Assembly (NCBI GenBank): GCA_030683005.1
Contig: JAUXMY010000043.1
Coordinates: 62,001 to 126,000 of the forward strand
Reading direction: 5' to 3'
Length of the DNA: 64,000 nt
DNA from: Caulobacter sp.
GTDB lineage: Bacteria; Pseudomonadota; Alphaproteobacteria; Caulobacterales; Caulobacteraceae
A model generated the notes under the pieces. It was not told where the DNA came from, did not search any database, and worked only from the letters and a program-made list of their open reading frames with translations. The position numbers and the translations under genes were made by a program. This document shows positions 32,842 through 40,883 of the stretch, in pieces. Every line of letters begins with the position of its first letter. Position 1 is the stretch's first letter.

Positions 32842-33921
32842 CTACGGACGGACCAGGGGGTCGTGATCAAGCATGTGCTCGGCCGCGCCGCCCAGCATCC
32901 GCAGGAACATGGCGTCGCCGCGTTCGGTGCGGGTGACAATCATGGCGGCGAAGAAGGCCGTCATGAACAGCAGATAGGCCCCTTGACCATAGTGCCGGGC
33001 CAGGTCGGCTTCGCTGTAGCCGGTCACGCCGTGCGCGGTCAGGGTGCGGTGATACAGCGCCAGCAGCTCCTGCTCTTCCGCCCGCCGCGTGTCGCCCGGC
33101 AGGGCGCCGGCCAGGAAGTAGGCCAGGTCGGTCGGCCCGGCGCCATAGGCGAACGACTGCCAGTCCAGCACCGTCACCGGATGGCCGCCCGCGGCATTGC
33201 CGAACATCATGTTGTCGGGGCGGAAGTCGTTGTGCGTCAGGCAGCGCGGACCGTCGTGCCGCGTGCCGAGCTCGGTGAAGCGCGATGCGATCCGGTCGCC
33301 GACCGCCGCCCATTCCGGACGCATCTGCGGGCCGTAGCGGTCCTTGAATCCGGCCCAGAGCTGGCCGACCATCTCGTCGTTGGCCACGCTTGGCGGCGCG
33401 GTGCTGGATCCGGACACCCAGGGCAGGGCGTCCAGGCTCTCGTCGCCCCAATGGGAGGCATGCAGCTTCGCCGCCTCGACCACCACCAGCCGCGCCTGGT
33501 CCAGGGTGACGCCCGCCAGCTGGTCGCCCTGTTCGGCTGGCGCCAGGTCTTCCATCATCAGCACGAAGGCGCTCGTCGCCTCGTCGACGTCGGTGAAGTA
33601 GCAGCGGGGCGTGTGGATCAGGGCCTTGGGCGCCAACTGCTGGTAGAAGCGCACCTCGCGGATGTAGTTGCCCAGAGCGACCCCGGTGGCGCGGCTCTCC
33701 TCACCGGCCGCCGGGAACTTTCCGACCAGAGAGGCCGGGGCGGTCTCGCCGCCCCGCTCGTATTCGAGCTTGAATCGCACGCTGTCGCCGATCTGGCCGG
33801 TGCCCACGCCGTGGGCGGTGAAGCCGCTGACGACGGCGTCGACGCCGCCGGACTGCAACACGGCGGTCAGCCAGGCGGCGTCAACGTCGCCGGGCATGCG
33901 GATATCGGGCTTGGCGGGCAT
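32842..33921 (-). CDS. Aminoglycoside phosphotransferase (APH)-fold kinase of catabolic type
   Basis: 359 residues. The kinase core has 'LVGKFPA' as ATP-anchoring Lys region, the catalytic loop 'LTHNDFRPDNMMF' (HxDxxxxN) and the metal-binding 'VLDWQSFAYG'. Relatives are the ecdysteroid-kinase/APH group, often encoded beside P450 and acyl-CoA dehydrogenase genes in lipid- or steroid-degrading bacteria. Phosphorylation of a hydroxylated substrate is thus more plausible than antibiotic resistance, but this is inference. It is upstream of and cotranscribed with the P450. Confidence 0.85.
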   Translation of the reverse strand: MPAKPDIRMPGDVDAAWLTAVLQSGGVDAVVSGFTAHGVGTGQIGDSVRFKLEYERGGETAPASLVGKFPAAGEESRATGVALGNYIREVRFYQQLAPKALIHTPRCYFTDVDEATSAFVLMMEDLAPAEQGDQLAGVTLDQARLVVVEAAKLHASHWGDESLDALPWVSGSSTAPPSVANDEMVGQLWAGFKDRYGPQMRPEWAAVGDRIASRFTELGTRHDGPRCLTHNDFRPDNMMFGNAAGGHPVTVLDWQSFAYGAGPTDLAYFLAGALPGDTRRAEEQELLALYHRTLTAHGVTGYSEADLARHYGQGAYLLFMTAFFAAMIVTRTERGDAMFLRMLGGAAEHMLDHDPLVRP

Positions 33922-34032
33922 TCTGGTGCGATCTCCTCCGGCCCGTCTGCGCGGGCGCGGAATTGATCCTTACCCGGTTTGCCGTACCGGTCCCACGCTG
34001 ACGCAGGGTCAGACGGGCGAGGAATCTGGCTG

Positions 34033-34902
34033 CTACGGCGTGACCTCAAAGCTCAAGGTGTAAATCCAGGTCCTGGCCGCCGGCATGGCGTCCGGTGCGG
34101 GCGGACCGGGGTAGCGGGCTTCGAGCATGTAGACGCCGGGCTTCGTGAAGCTGACCGTCGCCCTGCCGTCGACGTCGGTGCGCCCTTCGATCGCTGTGCG
34201 TTCGCCTCCGTAGCTCTCGCCGCCGCGATAGACAGTGAAGCGCAGGCCAGACGCCGGCTTGCCATCGATCAGCATCCGGAAGCTGAATCCGTCGTCGAGG
34301 TAGATCTCGTTGGGATGGGTGGCGGGTTCCAGCTCCAGTCCCTTGCCGAGTGCCTTGAGCGCACCGGGCGTGGGGGCGCCGCGACTGACATAGGTTTCCG
34401 CGATCAGGTAACCTTGGATGTCGATGATCTCGGCGCCGGCCGGCACGTCGGCGGCGTTGATCGGACCGGCGCCGCCCACGGCTTCGGCCTCCATCGGGCG
34501 GGGCGAGCCGGCGGGCGCGCCGTCGGCAGGGGCGGGGCGTACGGCGCGCCAGACGCCGCCGACCTTCACCGCCTTGCCCGCGCGGCCCGGGCGTTCCCCG
34601 GTGCTGATTCTGTAGGTGCCTGCGGTCGGCAACGCCGCGTCGAGCAGATTGGCGGACTTGAGCGTCGTCGGGGTGGCCCCGGTCTGGACGCCGTCCGGGC
34701 CGGTCACCACCCAGTCGCCGGCCCCGCGGATCGCGAAGTCCGGAACGAAGGCGGCCTCCTCGGACATGCCGCCGTGGACGCCGACCCAGTCACGTTCCGG
34801 CGCGAAGGTGACCGGCACGATGTAGGGCGTATGCGCCAGGGCCGGCGGGGCCGCGAACCCCGCGGCGGCGGCCGTCAGCAGCGCGGCGATGGCGCTTTTC
34901 AC
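34033..34902 (-). CDS. DUF4198 domain periplasmic protein
   Basis: 289 residues from GTG 34902, chosen because AGGGA precedes it and the product then opens with a clean signal peptide (MKSAIAALLTAAAAGFAAPPALA, cut before HTPY); a TTG at 34923 is the alternative. Mature protein shows the DUF4198 pattern: 'AHTPYIVP', 'LYDDGFSF'-like 'IYLDDGFSFRMLIDGKPASG', and 'EGRTDVDGRATVSFTKPGVYMLEARY'. Such proteins are periplasmic, possibly metal-binding, and occur with DUF2271, ApbE and PepSY genes. It is divergent from the apbE-type gene across a Fur-like site. Confidence 0.82.
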   Translation of the reverse strand: MKSAIAALLTAAAAGFAAPPALAHTPYIVPVTFAPERDWVGVHGGMSEEAAFVPDFAIRGAGDWVVTGPDGVQTGATPTTLKSANLLDAALPTAGTYRISTGERPGRAGKAVKVGGVWRAVRPAPADGAPAGSPRPMEAEAVGGAGPINAADVPAGAEIIDIQGYLIAETYVSRGAPTPGALKALGKGLELEPATHPNEIYLDDGFSFRMLIDGKPASGLRFTVYRGGESYGGERTAIEGRTDVDGRATVSFTKPGVYMLEARYPGPPAPDAMPAARTWIYTLSFEVTP

Positions 34903-34978
34903 GATCAGGTCCCTGGCGATCAAAGGCTCGTCTCCCTTCGGGGGCTCGCAGATCGCGTCGCCCGGCGCGCCATTGAAT

Positions 34979-35003
34979 AATGCGAATGACTCGTAGTTGC
35001 AAT
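34979..35003. promoter_or_regulatory. Fur-like box in the DUF4198/apbE divergent region
   Basis: The AT-rich segment contains ATGCGAATGAC and, in opposite orientation, GTAGTTGCAAT, an imperfect dyad of the TGCGAATGA type seen in alphaproteobacterial Fur sites. It lies ~90 bases from both divergent starts and overlaps the -35 element of the promoter listed next. Similar words occur at 44114-44128 and 44175-44196. Confidence 0.55.
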
Positions 35004-35025
35004 AAGTGGGATGGGTTTCTATGGT
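34997..35025 (+). promoter_or_regulatory. Sigma-70-type promoter for the apbE-PepSY-TonB run
   Basis: TTGCAA (34997-35002), 17-base spacer, TATGGT (35020-35025). The -35 element overlaps the Fur-like box, the arrangement expected for iron repression. The following leader to ATG 35083 is ~50 bases. Confidence 0.45.
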
Positions 35026-35082
35026 CCGCCGGCGACCCGCTGGACCTCCCCATCCGACGCGACGCCTTTCTGGAGTGAACCG

Positions 35083-36555
35083 ATGTCGATCTCACCGACC
35101 CTGCTCATGGGCATGGCCAGCCTTGCGCCTGTCGCGGAGGTCCTGCCCGCGACATCGCAGGCGTCGCCAGTCTGGCGGCTCCACGATGATCATGTTCTGG
35201 GAACCTCGCTGGACGTGACGGTCATCGCGCGGACCGAGGTGGCGGCGACCATGGCCGCGAACGCCATTCGGGCCGAGATTGACCGGCTGGACCGCATCTT
35301 CAGCGGCTGGCGCGCCGACAGCGAGCTGTCGGCGCTGAACCGGAGCGACACCCATGTCGCATCTCCCGAACTATTCTCGCTGCTGCAAGGCGCGGAAGCC
35401 TGGCGGGCGCAGACGGGCGGCGCCTTCGATCCACGGCTGGGCGCGGCTACGCTCGCCTTGCGGGCGGGCGCGCCGGGCGATGCTCTGTTGTCATCCGCTT
35501 CCCTCACGCTGGACCCTGCCAACCGCTCGGTGCGACGGTCGCCGGGCGTGATTGTGGACCTCGACGGCGTCGCCAAGGGCCACGTCATCGACCGGGCCGT
35601 GGCCGCGGCCCGCGCGGCGTCTCCGGACGTGGCCGGGGTGATGGTCGATCTGGGCGGCGATTTGCGTTGTCGGGGCGCCTCACCGGGCGGTGAAGGCTGG
35701 CGCATCGGCATCGCCGACGCCTGCGAGATGGCGGACAACGCTCCACCCCTGGCGGTCCTGACGCTGTCGGCCGGCGCCGTGGCCTTCAGCGGGCGAGGCC
35801 CCCGCGACCATGTTGTGGACGGAACTCCCGCCGGCTATCTTCTCGATCCCGCCACCGGTCGTCCCGCCGAGGGTGTGCTGGGCGCCTGTGTCACGGCGCG
35901 GACGGCGGCCGAGGCGGACGCCCTCGCCACCGCCTTCGCGGTGATGCCGCCTCGAAAAGCCATCGCGCTGGCCAACGTCAGACCCGGCGTCGAGGCGCTG
36001 ATCCAGACCGCCGACGGCCGCCGACTGATCTCGGCGGGATGGCGGTCGCTGGTCGACACGCCGGAAAAGTCCCGGGTCCGGCTGATCCGTGTCGCTGACG
36101 GCCCGGCCTGGCCCAGGGGGTTCGAGATGGCCATCGGCTATGAGATCCCAAAGATCGCCGTCGGCAACTACCGCTCGCCCTACGTCGCCGTCTGGGTCAC
36201 CGATGAGAGCACGCAGCTGGTGAGAGTGATCACCATGCTGGGGGACAATCCCAAATGGATCCCCGACAACTACGTCTTCTGGCGACGCTACGGCCGCAAG
36301 ACGCCGGCTGTGGAAACTGTCGCGCGTCCGACCCGCGCCCCGGGACGCTACAGCCTGGTGTGGGATGGCAGGGACCAAACGGGACGCCCTGTGGCCCAGG
36401 GCAGGTACACGATCCATCTGGAAGCCGTCCGTGAACATGGCGGTCACAGCTATCTCTCCACGGACCTCGATCTGCGCGCCGCACCGGTTACCGGCGCCAT
36501 CGCCGGTAGGGACGAACTGGGCGGCGTGACGCTGCGCTACGGGAAGAAGCGGTGA
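35083..36555 (+). CDS. FAD:protein FMN transferase (ApbE) fused to DUF2271
   Basis: 490 residues from ATG 35083 (TGGAGTGA upstream). Residues ~30-310 are ApbE: 'VWRLHDDHVLGTSLDVTV', 'ALNRSDTHVASPELFSLL', 'VDLDGVAKGHVIDRAV', 'VMVDLGGDLRCRG', 'DHVVDGTPAGYLLDPATGRP' and 'TARTAAEADALATAFAVM'. ApbE links FMN to Thr/Ser of exported redox proteins. Residues ~340-490 are a DUF2271 domain ('YRSPYVAVWVTDESTQLVRVITMLG', 'YSLVWDGRDQTGRPVAQGRYTIHLEA'). An N-terminal hydrophobic segment suggests export. GTGA overlap with the next gene shows coupling to the PepSY protein. Confidence 0.88.
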   Translation: MSISPTLLMGMASLAPVAEVLPATSQASPVWRLHDDHVLGTSLDVTVIARTEVAATMAANAIRAEIDRLDRIFSGWRADSELSALNRSDTHVASPELFSLLQGAEAWRAQTGGAFDPRLGAATLALRAGAPGDALLSSASLTLDPANRSVRRSPGVIVDLDGVAKGHVIDRAVAAARAASPDVAGVMVDLGGDLRCRGASPGGEGWRIGIADACEMADNAPPLAVLTLSAGAVAFSGRGPRDHVVDGTPAGYLLDPATGRPAEGVLGACVTARTAAEADALATAFAVMPPRKAIALANVRPGVEALIQTADGRRLISAGWRSLVDTPEKSRVRLIRVADGPAWPRGFEMAIGYEIPKIAVGNYRSPYVAVWVTDESTQLVRVITMLGDNPKWIPDNYVFWRRYGRKTPAVETVARPTRAPGRYSLVWDGRDQTGRPVAQGRYTIHLEAVREHGGHSYLSTDLDLRAAPVTGAIAGRDELGGVTLRYGKKR

Positions 36556-37190
36556 AGGCCGAGACCGCGACCTCCGCCCGCGCCGGCAGGAAAGGCTTCG
36601 ACAAGGGCGGTTTCTACCGCACCAGTCGGATGCTGCACGCCTACATCTCGGCCTTCGCGTTCCTGGCGCTGATGTTCTTCAGCTTGACGGGCATCCTGCT
36701 GAACCACCCGACCTGGCTTCACGGCGAGGCGCCCGCCGAGCAGTCCGTGACCGCCCAGATCCCCGGAGCCGACATTGCCGCCGCGCTGAAGACGGCCGAC
36801 GCGCCTCGTGCGCTTGCCGAGGCCGTCACGCGCCGGGTCAAGCTGCGCGGCGCCTACAAGAGCGGCGAACTGCTCGGCGGCGAAGCGATGCTGCGCCTCG
36901 AGGGCGTCACCGGCGCGACGGACGTCATCCTGAACCTCGAGACAGGGCTCGCCGAGGCGACGATCCAGCCGGCGACGGCGACCAGCATCGTCAATGACCT
37001 GCACAAGGGGACGAACGCCGGCCCAGCCTGGCGACTGCTGATCGACGTCACTGCCGTGCTGGTGCTGGGCCTGTCGCTGATCGGCTATTTGCTCTTCTTC
37101 AGCCTGCGCTTTCGGCTGAAGACCAGCCTGATCCTGACGGCGGCGAGTCTGGCCGTGTTCCTGGGGGTCTATCTGGCCTTCGTACCGTGA
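36552..37190 (+). CDS. PepSY-associated transmembrane protein
   Basis: 212 residues from a GTG inside the preceding stop. One membrane helix at ~32-52 ('YISAFAFLALMFFSLTGILLNHP', the PepSY-TM signature), a ~105-residue periplasmic part, and two helices at ~163-210. The periplasmic part contains EGVTGATD at residues 117-124; TGAT resembles the Thr flavinylation motif recognised by ApbE, encoded immediately upstream. Role as an electron-transfer membrane protein for iron reduction is inferred from this and the TonB receptor downstream. Confidence 0.8.
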   Translation: MKAETATSARAGRKGFDKGGFYRTSRMLHAYISAFAFLALMFFSLTGILLNHPTWLHGEAPAEQSVTAQIPGADIAAALKTADAPRALAEAVTRRVKLRGAYKSGELLGGEAMLRLEGVTGATDVILNLETGLAEATIQPATATSIVNDLHKGTNAGPAWRLLIDVTAVLVLGLSLIGYLLFFSLRFRLKTSLILTAASLAVFLGVYLAFVP

Positions 37191-37219
37191 ACCCGCCGGC
37201 TATCGGCGACATGTTGCAC

Positions 37220-37239
37220 CGCGGCTCTTGCCAGCCGCG
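37220..37239 (+). other. Intercistronic hairpin between the two PepSY-type genes
   Basis: CGCGGCT (37220-37226) and AGCCGCG (37233-37239) form a perfect 7-pair stem with a 6-base loop in the 114-base gap. There is no T-run. It may attenuate or protect the upstream message; a separate promoter for the downstream gene cannot be excluded. Confidence 0.4.
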
Positions 37240-37304
37240 CCCGACGCTCCTAGTGCTTCTGAGAGGCGTTCGCATTCTTAACTTGGCGCGCGCGGAGCTG
37301 ACTC

Positions 37305-38441
37305 ATGACGCGCGGAACGATCCGCACCTGGTACCTCGTTCACAAGTGGACGAGCCTGATCTGCACGGCGTTCCTGCTGCTGCTGTGCGTCACCGGCTTG
37401 CCGTTGATCTTCCACCACGAGATCGACGAGCTGAGCGGGGCGCATGGCGAACTCAAGCCGGTGGCGAGCGATCGGCTGCTCGACCTCGATGAGATCATGG
37501 CGAGAGCCCTGGCCAACCGACCCGGCGAAGTCGGCCTGTTCATGAGCTTTGACGAGGACCGTCCGGTCGTGAACGTGACGACCGGTCCGCGCCCCGACGC
37601 GCCCGAGACCGCCATGCAGTTCCAGTCCCTGGACCAACGCACGGGCGAGGTCGTCACCGCCCCGGCCGGCGGCGTGATGGACTTCATCCTGCGCCTGCAC
37701 ACCGACCTGTTCCTGGGTTTGCCCGGCCTGCTGTTCATGGGGCTGATGGGGCTGCTGTTCTTCGTGGCCACGGTGTCGGGCGTGGTCGTTTACCGCCCTT
37801 TCATGGCCAAGCTGGACTTCGGGACTGTGCGGACCAGCCGCTCCACGCGCCTGAAATGGCTCGACTATCACAACCTGCTCGGCATCGTGACACTGGCCTG
37901 GGTCAGCGTGGTCGGCCTGACCGGCGTGATCAACACCCTGTCGCAGCCGATCATCCAGATCTGGCAGGCCACCCAGCTGGCCGAGATGACCGCGCCCTAC
38001 AAGGCCATGGCGCCGGTGGATCCGCGCCGGCTCGGCTCCATCAATGCCGCCGTCGAGACCGCCAAGGCCGTCGCGCCCGGCATGCGGCCGCAGTTCGTGG
38101 CCTTCCCGGGCGGCTATTTCAGCAGCAAGCACCACTATGCCGTCTTCATGCAGGGCGACACGCCGCTGACCAAGACGCTGCTGACGCCGGCGCTGGTCGA
38201 CGCTGAGACAGGCGAGCTCACCGCCATCCGCAAGATGCCCTGGTACGCCCAGGCCCTGCTGCTGTCGCAGCCGCTGCACTTCGGCGACTACGGCGGACTG
38301 CCGCTGAAGATCCTCTGGGCGGTGCTGGACATCATTACCATCATCGTCCTGGGCAGCGGGCTGTACCTGTGGCTCGGCCGCCGCCGAGCGCCGATCGCGG
38401 CGCGGCTCAAGGAGCTTGAGACCGGCGGGGTGTCGGCATGA
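37305..38441 (+). CDS. PepSY-TM domain membrane protein (putative iron-uptake reductase)
   Basis: 378 residues. Four membrane helices: ~12-36 ('WTSLICTAFLLLLCVTGLPLIFHHEIDEL', the PepSY_TM signature), ~128-155, ~185-207 and ~338-360. Conserved His residues near membrane ends (H14, H37/H38, 'RLHTDLF', 'YHNLLG', 'LHFGDYGG') are the usual heme-ligand candidates of this family. Family members often accompany siderophore receptors and reduce or release siderophore iron. Stop overlaps the next small gene by 4 bases. Confidence 0.88.
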   Translation: MTRGTIRTWYLVHKWTSLICTAFLLLLCVTGLPLIFHHEIDELSGAHGELKPVASDRLLDLDEIMARALANRPGEVGLFMSFDEDRPVVNVTTGPRPDAPETAMQFQSLDQRTGEVVTAPAGGVMDFILRLHTDLFLGLPGLLFMGLMGLLFFVATVSGVVVYRPFMAKLDFGTVRTSRSTRLKWLDYHNLLGIVTLAWVSVVGLTGVINTLSQPIIQIWQATQLAEMTAPYKAMAPVDPRRLGSINAAVETAKAVAPGMRPQFVAFPGGYFSSKHHYAVFMQGDTPLTKTLLTPALVDAETGELTAIRKMPWYAQALLLSQPLHFGDYGGLPLKILWAVLDIITIIVLGSGLYLWLGRRRAPIAARLKELETGGVSA

Positions 38442-38623
38442 GCAGCCGCAAACGCCACTCGCTGCGCCACACCTTCGGCGCGCCTCTGCTGATTGCCCTT
38501 TTCAGCACCATCGGCCTGGTCAGCGCTCTGCTCGGAGACGGCCTGCGCGACTGGATTTCGTGGGCCGGCCTCGCCGTGCCCGTCGTCGTCATCATCTGGG
38601 CCCTGAAGGCCCGTCGAAGCTAA
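38438..38623 (+). CDS. Small membrane protein of the PepSY/TonB iron cluster
   Basis: 61 residues, start overlapping the PepSY gene stop (ATGA). Two hydrophobic segments, ~15-32 and ~40-57, between basic termini (MSSRKRHSLRH and KARRS). I cannot name a family, but small two-helix proteins at this position are common between PepSY and TonB receptor genes in alphaproteobacteria. Overlap and location imply cotranslation and a role in the same inner-membrane complex. Confidence 0.75.
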   Translation: MSSRKRHSLRHTFGAPLLIALFSTIGLVSALLGDGLRDWISWAGLAVPVVVIIWALKARRS

Positions 38624-38645
38624 CAAGAAGACTGGGGATACCTAC

Positions 38646-40772
38646 GTGAACCGCCACATTATGCGCCGCCTCGCCCTGACCGGAGCCTCCGCCGCCACGC
38701 TCGCCGTCGCCATGCCAGCCCTCGCGCAGGACACCGATGTCGAGGCCCTGGTCGTGACCGCGCGCGATTACGTGCCCCAGGGCAGCGTCGCGGCCAGCAA
38801 GGCCGGCATCCCGCTGATCGAGAACCCGCAGTCGATCACGGTCATCTCCCGCGACCAGATCGACCTGCTGGACTGGAACACGCTGAGCCAGGTGGTTCGC
38901 TACACCGCCGGCGTCAACGGCGAGAACTACGGTCCCGACGAGCGCGTCGACTGGCTGACGGTGCGTGGCTTCAACCCGGTGCAGTACATCGACGGCATCC
39001 AGGGCTCGATCGGTTCGATCACCAACACCGGCCTCGACCTCTATGGCGCGCAGACCGTGGAGATCCTCAAGGGACCGGCCTCGTTCCTGTACGGCTCGGC
39101 CCCTCCGGGCGGCATCGTCAACGTCACCAGCCGCCGGCCGCGCGCCGAGTTCGGCGGCGAGGTCGGGGCCGAGATCGGCAACAACGACCATTGGCAGGTC
39201 AACGGCGACATCACCGGCGAGATCGCGCCGGGCGTCAGCGCCCGCCTGACCGGTCTCTACCGCGACAAGGGCACCCAGGTGCGCGGCGTCGGCGTCGAGC
39301 GCAGCTTCCTTGCTCCGGCCGTCTCGTTCGGCCTCGGCGCCGACACCAGGATGTCGGTCCTCGGCTTCTGGCAGGACGACACCGTCAGTGGCGACGGCGG
39401 CGGCTTCCTGCCCTCGCAGGGCGCCTTGCTGGCCAACCCGCTCGGCAAGATCGGCTCGGACGCCAACCTCGGCGAGACCAGCTACAATCGCTTCGTCCGC
39501 ACCCACTGGGGCCTCGGCTACGAACTGAGCCACCAGATTAGCGACAGCTGGGACTTCGAGCAGAACGTCAAGTTCACCAGCCTCGACAGCGATCAGCGCG
39601 GCATCGGCGGCGCCGGGTTCGTCGACGCCGACTTCAACGGCGTTCCGGATGACTACCGCACCGTCTCCCGGTACAGCTTCTCCTTCGCCGAGGAGGTCGG
39701 GACCTTCGGCGTCGACAGCCGCCTGACCGGGAAGATCGAGACCGGCGGCCTCAGCCACAAGCTCCTGATCGGGCTGGACCACCGCAATTACGACTATGTC
39801 GGCGGCAGCGCCTTCGGCTTCGGCATGCCGAACATCGACGTCTTCGCGCCGGTCTATGGCCTCGCCATTCCGAGCCTGCCGCCGGTGACCTTCTCCAGCT
39901 ACGAGGAAAAGCAGACCGGTCTCTACGCCCAGGACCAGATCAGGATCGGGGACGGCCTGATCCTGACGCTGGGCGCCCGCTACGACTGGGTGACGACCCA
40001 GGACCGTCTCGCCAATACCGAGACCGACGATGGCGAAGCGTCCTGGCGGGCGGGCGCCTCCTACGTCTTCGCCAATGGCGTCACGCCCTACATCTCCTGG
40101 GCGCGCTCGTTCCAGCCCGTGGCCGGGGCTGGCTTCGGCGGCGATCCCTTCGAGGCGACCACCGGCGAGCAGATCGAGGCCGGGGTGAAGTGGGATGGCC
40201 GCGGCCTGCCCGAGGGCGTGAAGCTGTTCGCCACCGCCGCCGCCTACAGGATCACGCAGCAGAACGTCCTCACCGATGACCCCGTGAACATCGGCTTCCA
40301 GGCCCAGGTCGGCGAGGTCGAGGTCAAAGGCCTGGAGTTCGAGGTCGTCGGCCGCTTCAACGAGCGCCTCAGCCTCAACGCCTCCTACACCTGGAGCGAT
40401 TCCGAGGTGACCGAGGGCGCGGCCTACGAGCTCGGCGCCGAGCTGCCCGTGACGCCGGAACACAAGCTGTCGGCCCTGATCGACTGGACCTTCCAGGACG
40501 GTCCGTTCGCCGGCCTCGGGGCCAGCCTTGGCGCGCGCTACCTGTGCAAGAGCGCCGGCAACCTGCCGGAATCCTACTTCACAACGGTCATGATCAATCC
40601 GTCCGTCACGCTGTTCGACGGCTCGATCCACTACGACCGCGATGATTGGCGCCTGGCGCTCACCGCCAGCAACCTAGCCGACAAGGAATACGTGGCGCGG
40701 TGCTACAGCTACAGCAACTGCTTCTACGGCACGCGCCGGGTGGTGGTCGCCAGCCTGACGCGTCGCTTCTGA
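38646..40772 (+). CDS. TonB-dependent siderophore receptor
   Basis: 708 residues from GTG 38646 (ATG 38661 possible). Signal peptide through 'AVAMPALAQD'; TonB-box/plug region 'VEALVVTARDYVPQGSVAASK' then 'NPQSITVISRDQIDLLDW', 'DGIQGSIGSITNTGLDLYGAQTVEILKGPASFLYGSAPPGGIVNV', typical of ferrichrome/FhuA-like siderophore receptors; the C terminus ends in Arg-Phe (TRRF), the outer-membrane barrel signature. Two Cys near the end ('RCYSYSNCFYG') could form a disulfide. It is the last gene of the iron-regulated run and is followed by a bidirectional terminator. Confidence 0.94.
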   Translation: MNRHIMRRLALTGASAATLAVAMPALAQDTDVEALVVTARDYVPQGSVAASKAGIPLIENPQSITVISRDQIDLLDWNTLSQVVRYTAGVNGENYGPDERVDWLTVRGFNPVQYIDGIQGSIGSITNTGLDLYGAQTVEILKGPASFLYGSAPPGGIVNVTSRRPRAEFGGEVGAEIGNNDHWQVNGDITGEIAPGVSARLTGLYRDKGTQVRGVGVERSFLAPAVSFGLGADTRMSVLGFWQDDTVSGDGGGFLPSQGALLANPLGKIGSDANLGETSYNRFVRTHWGLGYELSHQISDSWDFEQNVKFTSLDSDQRGIGGAGFVDADFNGVPDDYRTVSRYSFSFAEEVGTFGVDSRLTGKIETGGLSHKLLIGLDHRNYDYVGGSAFGFGMPNIDVFAPVYGLAIPSLPPVTFSSYEEKQTGLYAQDQIRIGDGLILTLGARYDWVTTQDRLANTETDDGEASWRAGASYVFANGVTPYISWARSFQPVAGAGFGGDPFEATTGEQIEAGVKWDGRGLPEGVKLFATAAAYRITQQNVLTDDPVNIGFQAQVGEVEVKGLEFEVVGRFNERLSLNASYTWSDSEVTEGAAYELGAELPVTPEHKLSALIDWTFQDGPFAGLGASLGARYLCKSAGNLPESYFTTVMINPSVTLFDGSIHYDRDDWRLALTASNLADKEYVARCYSYSNCFYGTRRVVVASLTRRF

Positions 40773-40827
40773 CGGTCCGGGCGATCCCCGACTTCGGCCG
40801 GGGGGCAGTCCGGCGAGCAAGCAAAAG

Positions 40828-40855
40828 ACGCCCGCGACCTTCCGGCCGCGGGCGT
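40828..40855. terminator. Bidirectional intrinsic terminator
   Basis: ACGCCCGCG (40828-40836) pairs perfectly with CGCGGGCGT (40847-40855), 10-base loop. On + the stem runs into TTTCC; on - into CTTTTG. It separates the convergent TonB receptor (+) and DUF6607 (-) genes. Confidence 0.8.
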
Positions 40856-40883
40856 TTCCGTATCTCGACGCGGATGAGGCGGC

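Noticed and set aside
33998..34012. CTGAC-N5-GTCAG dyad between the DUF4198 and phosphotransferase genes
   Set aside because: It resembles the 12068 dyad but in the opposite half-site order, lies at a gene end and has no T-run; no role can be supported.
38592..40631. 679-codon open frame on -
   Set aside because: Antisense shadow of the TonB-dependent siderophore receptor, with no recognisable domain.
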